The position numbers were made by a program, and so were the translations under genes. Below are positions 1-4,296 of a stretch of DNA of 8,070 nt, piece after piece; position 1 is the stretch's first letter; each line of letters starts with the position of its first letter. Source of the stretch: Neisseriales bacterium (GTDB lineage Bacteria > Pseudomonadota > Gammaproteobacteria > Burkholderiales > UBA11063). Under the pieces are notes generated by a model. The model had not been told where the DNA came from. It did not search any database and saw only the letters and a list, made by a program, of their open reading frames with translations. The stretch covers positions 1 through 8,070 of the forward strand of contig SSGY01000075.1 of assembly GCA_008017145.1 (NCBI GenBank), read 5' to 3'.

Positions 1-246
1 AAGAGTTTTAAACAAAATGTTTGCATGGAGAAATCTCCAACGAGAACAGTTAAAACTCAAAAGACACATGTCTTTGCTTCATTAGTAGCTTACATAAAAC
101 TGGAACGTTACAAATTTAGCACAGGACTCAATCATTTTGCTCAGAAGGGCAAGTTGTTCTTGAATGCGACTAAGCTTGCATTTCAAGACTTGCAAAAACT
201 TAAAGCAGAGAACGAAGCTTATGAAAAATCTTTAGCATCTGCGTAA
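1..246 (+). CDS. Transposase, C-terminal fragment (5' end outside window)
   Basis: The frame is open from base 1 to the TAA at 244-246, about 81 residues, so the start lies upstream of the window. The start of the visible part (KSFKQN, then EKSPTRTVKTQ) and the following FASLVAYIKLER and LNHFAQKGKLFLNATKLAFQDLQKL stretches have the pattern I know from the C-terminal end of DDE-type (IS4/IS701-like) transposases: a basic strand, a helix with a conserved KLE/KLER, then NHFA-K and a closing amphipathic helix. The catalytic D, D and E residues would lie upstream and cannot be checked. The end of the insertion sequence should lie shortly after 246, but I could not recognise a terminal repeat. The family assignment comes from memory of the pattern. 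Confidence 0.72.
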   Translation, partial: KSFKQNVCMEKSPTRTVKTQKTHVFASLVAYIKLERYKFSTGLNHFAQKGKLFLNATKLAFQDLQKLKAENEAYEKSLASA

Positions 247-697
247 CATCAGTTAATAATTGATAAACCCAGTCAATGTATGTATCTTCCAAGATAATTT
301 GTTTGCCATCGTAACTGAGCTTTTTTTCAAGTGAGAACTCCAAATTTATTGCAGACTGCTTGCCTACATCCCAGAAATACTTTTTTTTGTCATAATAACG
401 CGGATACATTAGCTTGACTTCGTCGCCCTGTGCTGTAAACATATTGTAGTTGGCTAGTATTGGTTTCAGCTTCTCAAGAAGAGTTTTAGAGTCTTCATTC
501 TTAACCAGTGAATCTTTACAGAAGTTTTCTAGTGAGACAACCCTATTTATTCCTTCTTGAATATTTTCTTCACTTGTGATTAGCAGAGCATTCATAATCT
601 GCTCAACCATTTTTATGGAATTAGTAGTGTTAAGTTCAGGAAATAGATTAATCTCGGATATGATTAAAAATATTTGATCTTCTGAAATTTCGTGCAT
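200..697 (-). CDS. Hypothetical protein, probably 3'-truncated by the adjacent insertion sequence
   Basis: This 165-residue reading frame starts at ATG 697-695 and begins MHEISEDQIFLII. The frame stays open to a further ATG at 796, but the inner start has a clear ribosome-binding site, GAGGAA six bases before the ATG, and the longer version would translate the 21-bp direct repeats at 754-792 into a duplicated DEPDKLT. I therefore take 697. The protein is soluble, rich in Lys, Glu, Ile and Leu, and has no membrane segment or motif I recognise. Its stop at 200-202 lies inside the transposase gene on the other strand, so the last dozen or so residues (near MLKIFHKLRSLL) are antisense to transposase codons. 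That suggests the insertion sequence replaced the original C-terminus. Function unknown. Confidence 0.6.
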   Translation of the reverse strand: MHEISEDQIFLIISEINLFPELNTTNSIKMVEQIMNALLITSEENIQEGINRVVSLENFCKDSLVKNEDSKTLLEKLKPILANYNMFTAQGDEVKLMYPRYYDKKKYFWDVGKQSAINLEFSLEKKLSYDGKQIILEDTYIDWVYQLLTDVTQMLKIFHKLRSLL

Positions 698-744
698 TAA
701 TGGTTCCTCAAAATTTACCAGCACAATTCTAGCGAAAATAAAAG

Positions 745-771
745 AAAAAAAACCTGTCAATTTGTCAGGTT
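745..771 (-). terminator. Possible intrinsic terminator (alternative reading of the proximal repeat)
   Basis: On the minus strand, 771-751 forms a near-perfect palindrome: outer arms AACCTG and CAGGTT, one mismatch, then CAA/TTG around a single central base. It is followed by a run of eight T residues (752-745, overlapping the stem foot). This has the form of a Rho-independent terminator that would stop leftward transcripts before the gene at 697-200. The stem has a minimal loop, so it could equally be an operator. Confidence 0.4.
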
Positions 772-792
772 CGTCTGTCAATTTGTCAGGTT
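754..792. repeat. Two direct 18-bp repeats, 21 bp apart
   Basis: CTGTCAATTTGTCAGGTT occurs exactly at 754-771 and again at 775-792, a period of 21 bp or about two helical turns. Each unit is close to an inverted repeat. They lie 57-95 bp upstream of the ATG at 697 and just upstream of a TAGAAT -10-like hexamer (minus strand, 726-731). This placement fits tandem binding sites for a regulator of the leftward gene. Confidence 0.6.
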
Positions 793-966
793 TCATGAAA
801 ATAAAACATTTTTTGTTGTATATTTGCCGATAATAACCATGCTTGATGGTGTGGTTTTATGTTTTTGGAAGAAAATAAGTGCGAACTAATGGCTATTCAA
901 GCCTCAATTTAGTTTGTTGTTATTGATATTCGTACGGTGATATTTCACATGAAATAGAAATGAAAA

Positions 967-987
967 AATCTGCCCGTTTGGCAGATT
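967..987 (-). terminator. Rho-independent terminator after the toxin-antitoxin operon (copy 1 of a repeat)
   Basis: AATCTGCC at 967-974 pairs perfectly with GGCAGATT at 980-987 around a 5-base loop. Read on the minus strand, the stem is followed by a T run (968-963). It lies 37 bp downstream of the stop of the 40-residue peptide gene, ending the leftward operon. An identical stem-loop occurs at 2228-2248. Confidence 0.8.
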
Positions 988-1023
988 ATGAAAGTTGAGA
1001 TTTTTGAAGTATAAATAATATGA

Positions 1024-1146
1024 TTAATGCTTAGTTAGTATAGTTATTGTAACAAGAATAATTATGATCAAAGAAATACTTGCCAAAATAATAGCTGCCG
1101 CTTTTATGACCACATCTTGATTCTTTTCTAGTGTTAAACATACCAT
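1024..1146 (-). CDS. Small single-pass membrane peptide (40 aa)
   Basis: ATG at 1146-1144, TAA at 1026-1024. The first 16 residues are polar or mixed (MVCLTLEKNQDVVIKA). The rest is one unbroken hydrophobic segment (about residues 15-37, AAAIILASISLIIIILV-rich) ending in TKH. This is the shape of a small inner-membrane protein, and also of type I toxins and phage-type membrane peptides. It starts 19 bp after the antitoxin stop and is the last gene before the terminator at 967-987, so it probably shares that operon. An AGAGGT sits directly against the ATG, closer than usual for a ribosome-binding site; the in-frame GTG at codon 12 (or codon 13, GTC, being no start) gives no better option. Function unknown; it could be an accessory of the module or a chance hydrophobic frame. 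Confidence 0.5.
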   Translation of the reverse strand: MVCLTLEKNQDVVIKAAAIILASISLIIIILVTITILTKH

Positions 1147-1165
1147 ACCTCTTGTGTTAAGTAGA

Positions 1166-1546
1166 TTAAATAGTTGCTTCGAGCTTTAAGTTTAGGGCTT
1201 CAAGTTCAATAATTTTCTTGCGCCCATGTCCTGGGTTTATAGCACTTTTAATCTTTACTAGACCGTACTTTGCCATCTCTCTGATATCTCTGGAGACTGA
1301 CTCTCGACTTCGATTGGACATTTTAGCTAAATTTGTGATGGAGTCAGGGTTATTTCTAATTACACGTATCAGGTTAATTTTGCCTTCATTTAGAAAGTGA
1401 AGCATTTCAGTTGGATCTTCAAAAGTAATAGTGTGAGAGGGTGAAGGTGTCTTGCCTTCATCTAAGTCCTTCATAACTCCACGTATTTTATTGAAAAAAT
1501 CTTCCGTACTTCCAGTCTTAATCGTTACGTTGTTTATATTTTTCAT
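1166..1546 (-). CDS. TumA-like winged-helix antitoxin / transcriptional regulator (HVO_A0114-like)
   Basis: This 126-residue protein starts at ATG 1546-1544 with GGAG eight bases upstream. A TTG eight codons earlier is possible but has no such site. Residues about 58-100 form a winged helix-turn-helix (LIRVIRNNPDSITNLAKMS, then SRESVSRDIREMAKYGLVKI), the MarR/ArsR-like layout in which the second helix reads DNA. The C-terminus is basic (PGHGRKK). Such regulators are known as the antitoxin partners of DUF6516/TumE toxins and repress their own operon. Its start lies 29 bp inside the toxin gene, so the two are probably translationally coupled, with the toxin first. The N-terminal 45 residues, which would contact the toxin, show no motif I know. 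Confidence 0.75.
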   Translation of the reverse strand: MKNINNVTIKTGSTEDFFNKIRGVMKDLDEGKTPSPSHTITFEDPTEMLHFLNEGKINLIRVIRNNPDSITNLAKMSNRSRESVSRDIREMAKYGLVKIKSAINPGHGRKKIIELEALNLKLEATI

Positions 1547-1847
1547 GGAATGTTCTCCATTCTTGTTCAAATTGATTTAAAAGCTCTTGATAAGAGATAA
1601 AATTAATTGGTTCTACTGCACCCATACAATGCCTATGATGATAATTATGATCATTGTCATAACCAATCACTCGCCCGTTATCAACCATAGTTATGTTACT
1701 ATTGATATAAGCCAAGCTATAGCGTAGAAGACAACCATTGGAGTCTGTAGTCATAAAGTAGCGAAGAATTCCATTACCTGTTTTTCTAGGTATTGTGTGT
1801 TGTTCATCTATTAAGACAATCGGCTCTTTTGATTTATTATTTTTCAT
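1518..1847 (-). CDS. TumE-like toxin (DUF6516 family)
   Basis: This 109-residue protein matches the DUF6516/TumE toxin pattern: LLRYSLAYIN at residues 40-49, then DNGRVIGYDNDHNYHHRH at 56-73, the His/Asp-rich signature of the family, and a closing VEPINFISYQELLNQFEQEW helix. The mechanism of the family is not settled to my knowledge; the conserved Asp/His cluster suggests an enzyme active site. The frame is open upstream to 1988, but I chose ATG 1847. The residues before it do not fit the family, and a promoter-like -10 TATAAT ends only six bases ahead of this ATG, predicting a leaderless or nearly leaderless message. The gene overlaps the antitoxin start by 29 bp. Family recognition is from memory of the pattern. 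Confidence 0.78.
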   Translation of the reverse strand: MKNNKSKEPIVLIDEQHTIPRKTGNGILRYFMTTDSNGCLLRYSLAYINSNITMVDNGRVIGYDNDHNYHHRHCMGAVEPINFISYQELLNQFEQEWRTFHEKYKQRND

Positions 1848-1850
1848 ATC

Positions 1851-1901
1851 TATATTATACAGTAGTAACGTTATATAGTGTAACTGATGGTAATATTTAT
1901 G
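1851..1901 (-). promoter_or_regulatory. Promoter of the toxin-antitoxin operon (copy A of a repeated module)
   Basis: On the minus strand there is TTACAC at 1883-1878, an 18-bp spacer and TATAAT at 1859-1854. Transcription should start within a base or two of the toxin ATG at 1847. The block is largely identical to 2157-2208, including the spacer half-site GTTACT-A/G-CTG. It overlaps the last codons of the 72-residue gene upstream by a few bases. Confidence 0.65.
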
Positions 1902-2115
1902 GATGTTCTTCAACAGTTTCAAGCATATTAATAAAGTTTGCCATATTTTCAGAACCTTCATCCTGAGTAATAATTTGAGAAATATCATTATTTTCTGTTG
2001 AAAAGAAAATATATTCTTTTGTTAGCTTAATATCACAAACAATATCTTTTAGGAAACTATCAAACATTATATTGAAAAGACGCGTATTTTCAACAGACTT
2101 AGATATCATGAACAT
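1897..2115 (-). CDS. Hypothetical protein (72 aa)
   Basis: The ATG at 2115-2113 has GGAG five bases upstream (2124-2121), and its own promoter-like module lies about 45 bp further up. The product is a small acidic soluble protein (MFMISKSV at the start, ITQDEGSENMANFINMLETVEEHP at the end) without membrane segments or a motif I recognise. A second in-frame ATG two codons in has weaker spacing. The gene ends 49 bp before the toxin start and shares the same promoter sequence, so it may be controlled by the same regulator. No family can be assigned. Confidence 0.62.
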   Translation of the reverse strand: MFMISKSVENTRLFNIMFDSFLKDIVCDIKLTKEYIFFSTENNDISQIITQDEGSENMANFINMLETVEEHP

Positions 2116-2156
2116 ATAAACTCCTAATTAAAATAAGACTTATTACCAATTATGCA

Positions 2157-2208
2157 TATATTATACAGCAGTAACATTAAATATTGCAACTGCTATTTAA
2201 TATTTATA
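2157..2208 (-). promoter_or_regulatory. Promoter of the 72-aa gene (copy B of the repeated module)
   Basis: On the minus strand there is TTGCAA at 2189-2184, an 18-bp spacer and TATAAT at 2165-2160, giving a leader of about 38 bases before the ATG at 2115. AGCAGT (2167-2172) and ACTGCT (2189-2194) form an inverted repeat around the spacer, a plausible operator. The module repeats at 1851-1901. Confidence 0.65.
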
Positions 2209-2227
2209 GCAGAAATAAAAATAGAAA

Positions 2228-2248
2228 AATCTGCCCGTTTGGCAGATT
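2228..2248 (-). terminator. Rho-independent terminator after the 91-aa gene (copy 2 of a repeat)
   Basis: AATCTGCC at 2228-2235 pairs with GGCAGATT at 2241-2248, with the same 5-base loop as at 967-987. On the minus strand a T run follows (2229-2225). Similarity to copy 1 extends through the flanks on both sides (roughly 2211-2283 against 949-1012). Confidence 0.78.
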
Positions 2249-2361
2249 ATGATAAATTTTGAGATTTTAGAGGTGTAATAATAACTCTCTGATATAAAAT
2301 GCTCATTGCTTTCCTTATCTAATTAATTGTGAGGGATAGCTTTCCGTTAATAATTGACATT

Positions 2362-2637
2362 TTACCTAAGATTAAAATACTTATTCCATAAATATCTAGA
2401 GTGAGGATCAAGATTTTTTAAGAAGTCCTCGCGTATAGCAGCTTCATTAGAAATGGATAAGCTTTCATTTGGCAATAATTTTTTATACTCGTTCATTGCT
2501 AACTCTTTTATTTCGTCCTCAGATAAATCACCAAAGTCAATATCAAATTCTTTAATTATTTTGTCTGTTCCTGTAGATTTAACAGTTAGTTTGAATTTAT
2601 TACGTTGAGCTTTTCGATGTTTTAACTCACTGTGCAA
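2362..2637 (-). CDS. Hypothetical protein (91 aa), TTG start
   Basis: The frame runs from a TTG at 2637-2635 to the TAA at 2364-2362. No ATG or GTG lies upstream in frame before the AT-rich gap, and the first internal Met is halfway through, so TTG is the best start. An AAGGA lies about three bases before it, somewhat close. The N-terminus is strongly basic (HRKAQRNKFKLTVK), followed by an acidic stretch (DIDFGDLSEDEIKE) and a C-terminal part ending in LDPHSRYLWNKYFNLR. It is soluble and not recognised. It is the last gene in the leftward series before the terminator at 2228-2248, 60 bp after the 68-residue membrane protein. Confidence 0.6.
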   Translation of the reverse strand: MHSELKHRKAQRNKFKLTVKSTGTDKIIKEFDIDFGDLSEDEIKELAMNEYKKLLPNESLSISNEAAIREDFLKNLDPHSRYLWNKYFNLR

Positions 2638-2697
2638 TTTTCCTTGTTCGTCGGTAATTATTATATTTATAATAAAATTTCTTTAATATAAAGTAGT

Positions 2698-2904
2698 TTA
2701 CAAAAAATAAACGCCTATCATTATAATTATTGCAGCGACACTGGTCATAATATGTGTTATATCTACATGATTGTAATAGTTAAGTAATATTAACAGTAAT
2801 GACAACACAATAATTGATGCCAACTGAATTCTTTTATTCTTCCCTATCTTGGTAAATCTTAAAAAAACAATAATTACCATAAGCGATATTATTATACTAT
2901 TCAT
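2698..2904 (-). CDS. Small membrane protein, three predicted segments (68 aa)
   Basis: ATG at 2904-2902 with AGAGG six bases upstream. Hydrophobic segments cover about residues 3-17, 27-44 and 52-68, joined by a short basic loop (RFTKIGKNKR) and a short loop with NHVD. By the positive-inside rule the basic loop would face the cytoplasm. It begins 9 bp after the stop of the four-segment membrane protein, so the two are almost certainly cotranscribed and may work together. No family is recognised. Small multi-pass proteins like this occur in phages, superinfection-exclusion systems and secretion accessories; nothing here selects among these. Confidence 0.65.
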   Translation of the reverse strand: MNSIIISLMVIIVFLRFTKIGKNKRIQLASIIVLSLLLILLNYYNHVDITHIMTSVAAIIIMIGVYFL

Positions 2905-2913
2905 ATGCTACCT

Positions 2914-3432
2914 CTAGATAGAATCTATAAATTTTTGAATTGCAATAATAGCTTTTCCCAAGCCAATGCCAATAATTATTATCATCGGTAGATAAAGTAA
3001 CATTAAACAAGTTATTATTAATTGAAAGTGATTACTAATTGGTAACGGAAAATAATTATTGATCATAGTTGTACTAAATATTTTTGCTGACGTTTTTATT
3101 GCATCGACATTTATAGCAATAATTAAAAGGTATGTACAAATTGATAAAATAATACTTGATGCATGAGCGAATTGTAAATTATTATTTAGAAAAACATTTT
3201 CATTTCGACCAGTACGCTGCAATACGTAAAATTGTAAAACATATATTGATGAAAAAGCAATACTACATATCATTATGTTATAAAATAAGTCAATATAAAT
3301 AGAGCCAAAAGAGCTGAATTTGACAGCTAGTAAAATTATAGTTGATAAATATAAAAGAGAAAGAAGAAACAAAACAAAAATATCTATATAAAAATATTTT
3401 ACTTGTTCATTTAATGAGTTACTTAAATTCAT
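2914..3432 (-). CDS. Integral membrane protein, four predicted segments (172 aa)
   Basis: The ATG at 3432-3430 overlaps the TGA of the preceding 53-residue gene (ATGA), and AGAGG lies nine bases upstream. Hydrophobic segments are at about residues 15-38, 46-71, 90-108 and 136-158. Between segments 2 and 3 is a polar loop with basic residues (LQRTGRNENVFLNNN); the C-terminus (KAIIAIQKFIDSI) is amphipathic. There are no charged residues typical of a transporter within the segments and no recognisable signature. Packing between a coupled upstream gene and a membrane-protein gene 9 bp downstream points to one functional unit. Function unknown. Confidence 0.7.
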   Translation of the reverse strand: MNLSNSLNEQVKYFYIDIFVLFLLSLLYLSTIILLAVKFSSFGSIYIDLFYNIMICSIAFSSIYVLQFYVLQRTGRNENVFLNNNLQFAHASSIILSICTYLLIIAINVDAIKTSAKIFSTTMINNYFPLPISNHFQLIITCLMLLYLPMIIIIGIGLGKAIIAIQKFIDSI

Positions 3433-3590
3433 CTTAATATACCTCTACCTTTAAGAAATTTATTTGAGGCTAAAACAATCTGAGGATAATCACCAAAAAT
3501 TTCTTTGTGTAATTTTCTATTTTCTTTAAAATTAGGATCTAATTTTTCGCATAATGGATATCCAAAAGCAAAAATATTTAATTGGTCCAA
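3429..3590 (-). CDS. Hypothetical protein (53 aa), TTG start, stop overlaps the next start
   Basis: This short frame runs from TTG 3590-3588 to TGA 3431-3429, reading LDQLNIFAFGYPLCEK at the start and ASNKFLKGRGILR at the end. Three things argue it is real: it fills the otherwise unexplained gap between two genes, its TGA overlaps the ATG of the membrane-protein gene as ATGA (a classic coupling arrangement), and the translation has normal protein composition with no low-complexity bias. An AAGG lies ten bases before the TTG, slightly far. A stop at 3605-3603 prevents a longer version, and no ATG exists in frame. No family is recognised. Confidence 0.6.
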   Translation of the reverse strand: MDQLNIFAFGYPLCEKLDPNFKENRKLHKEIFGDYPQIVLASNKFLKGRGILR

Positions 3591-3607
3591 CTGAAAATCG
3601 CCTTATT

Positions 3608-3829
3608 TTATAGATCAAGTTGAATTTTTATAATACCTGAAATGTTATCCATCTCTGCGGCATTCACCGAACCAATGAAATCACCAAAGCGACTTTTATC
3701 AACTGTCGTAATTTGATCAGCCAAAACCTTGCCTTGTTTGCCTCTAACCTGTATAAGAGCTTCGCAAGGATAAACTCTAGAGATATTGGATGTTATTGAC
3801 AATACTTGAACTCGCATAATTATACACAC
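3608..3829 (-). CDS. Small hypothetical protein (69-73 aa), first gene of the operon
   Basis: Two starts are possible, ATG 3829 (MCIIMRVQ) or ATG 3817 (MRVQVLSIT); neither has a good ribosome-binding site. The shorter version gives a typical beta-rich small protein with alternating hydrophobic strands (RVQVLSI, ALIQVRGKQGKVLADQITTV, SGIIKIQLDL). It could fold as a small beta-barrel or nucleic-acid-binding protein, but I see no diagnostic motif. It is the first gene downstream of the structured non-coding region and is followed after 17 bp by the 53-residue gene, so it probably opens the operon that continues to 2698. Function unknown. Confidence 0.6.
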   Translation of the reverse strand: MCIIMRVQVLSITSNISRVYPCEALIQVRGKQGKVLADQITTVDKSRFGDFIGSVNAAEMDNISGIIKIQLDL

Positions 3830-3885
3830 ATAGAAATATAAATAGAAAAATATTTACAAAAATATTTTCGATTGTGAGATTACTT

Positions 3886-3891
3886 TGTCAA
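3886..3891 (-). promoter_or_regulatory. Candidate -35 element for the small-gene operon
   Basis: The minus strand carries a perfect TTGACA at 3891-3886. At 16-19 bp downstream the sequence is only generically AT-rich (AAAATATT), so the -10 is weak. Initiation here would begin about 25-30 bases before the first ATG of the operon at 3829. Confidence 0.4.
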
Positions 3892-3908
3892 AAAATCCTA
3901 GCGGGGTA

Positions 3909-3976
3909 TGGGGGCGGCAATGAGCCCCCATTAGTTAAGGGGTTTTAAAGGGGTGAGCTCGTCGAACCCCTTTTGC
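3909..3976. repeat. GC-rich hairpin cluster with alternative pairings
   Basis: A GGGGGC arm (about 3910-3915) pairs with GCCCCC (3924-3929). Immediately after, AAGGGGTT (from 3937) pairs with AACCCCTT (ending at 3973) over eight bases. A third block, AAGGGG at about 3948-3953, can compete for the same AACCCCTT. Competing stems in a GC island within AT-rich DNA suggest a folded RNA or a replication or recombination site. Confidence 0.55.
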
Positions 3977-4037
3977 TTAATGCACCGCAGGTTATTTTTT
4001 AGATATACTATGGCCACCATGGCCATTATTTCTAAAA

Positions 4038-4061
4038 CTATCGGGGTGTCAACACCGATAG
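4038..4061 (-). terminator. Terminator-like hairpin downstream of the integrase
   Basis: CTATCGG (4038-4044) pairs with the mirror arm ending in GATAG at 4061, with GTGT/ACAC pairing inside and a two-base bulge. On the minus strand the stem is followed by TTTT (4037-4034). It lies about 235 bp beyond the integrase stop and may end that transcript. Confidence 0.45.
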
Positions 4062-4206
4062 CTGGGTGGTTATCAACATCCAAAGGGTGTTGTACTTTGT
4101 AGAGTATGAAATAGTGTGTTGTATGGGGATGGTTTATAGTCTGTTTTGTTTAGGTATTTTGGGCTATAAAATGGGGCTTACCCTTGTTTTTATTCAATTG
4201 CCACGT

Positions 4207-4254
4207 AAATTTAGGATGAAAGCCCATTGCCAAAATGAGCATCACCCTAAATTT
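4207..4254. repeat. Long imperfect inverted repeat
   Basis: AAATTTAGG (4207-4215) pairs with CCTAAATTT (4246-4254). Inside, TGA/TCA pair after one mismatch, and GCCCATT pairs with AATGAGC around a 5-base loop with one further mismatch. The whole 48-bp structure is a long stem-loop next to a DnaA box. Confidence 0.6.
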
Positions 4255-4262
4255 CAGGTGAT

Positions 4263-4271
4263 TTATCCACA
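4263..4271 (+). promoter_or_regulatory. DnaA-box consensus
   Basis: TTATCCACA exactly matches the DnaA-box consensus TTATNCACA. A near match, TTATCAACA, is at 4070-4078. A single perfect 9-mer can occur by chance, so this alone does not make an origin. Confidence 0.4.
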
Positions 4272-4296
4272 GCGTATAGTCTTTTGTAGCTAGATT

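Larger units (their letters stand above)
698..1023. other. Intergenic region, 326 bp
   Basis: Apart from the direct repeats (754-792) and the terminator hairpin (967-987), I see no gene. The longest plus-strand ATG frame checked (859 onward) encodes 17 residues. The rest is AT-rich, with a short TTTCA-CA-TGAAA inverted repeat near 945-956. Confidence 0.6.
3830..4296. other. Structured non-coding region between integrase and small-gene operon (467 bp)
   Basis: No convincing gene is seen. The right two thirds are AT-rich; 3901-3970 is about 60% G+C, far above its surroundings. In order from the left: a promoter-like TTGACA (3886-3891), a GC-rich hairpin cluster (3909-3976), an ATGGCC/GGCCAT hairpin near 4012-4028, a terminator-like hairpin (4038-4061), a long imperfect inverted repeat (4207-4254) and a consensus DnaA box (4263-4271). 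Together these resemble a control or replication region of a mobile element, but no initiator gene is visible in the window. Confidence 0.5.

Noticed and set aside
698..796. N-terminal extension of the 200-697 protein from an ATG at 796
   Set aside because: It would translate the tandem DNA repeats and lacks a ribosome-binding site, while the ATG at 697 has a strong GAGGAA.
1218..1400. 60-residue plus-strand frame
   Set aside because: It lies wholly antisense to the winged-helix antitoxin gene, whose protein is convincing.
1848..1988. N-terminal extension of the toxin
   Set aside because: The extra 47 residues overlap the upstream gene and the promoter module, and the family match begins after the ATG at 1847.
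2280..2361. Very short minus-strand frames (13 and 19 codons), one with AAGGA ahead of its ATG
   Set aside because: Too short to support without expression data; the region is the 3' flank of the 91-residue gene and part of the repeated terminator.
3931..4026. 31-codon minus-strand frame starting MAMVAIVYLKNN
   Set aside because: It has no ribosome-binding site and runs through the GC-rich hairpin cluster; structure explains the sequence better than coding.
3909..4061. CRISPR array or tRNA
   Set aside because: The GGGG/CCCC blocks are not regularly spaced repeats with spacers, and no cloverleaf with acceptor, D and T arms can be drawn despite a GGTTCGA-like string.
4066..4293. 75-residue plus-strand frame from a GTG
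   Set aside because: No ribosome-binding site, unusual composition, and it spans the inverted repeat and DnaA box; probably a chance open frame.
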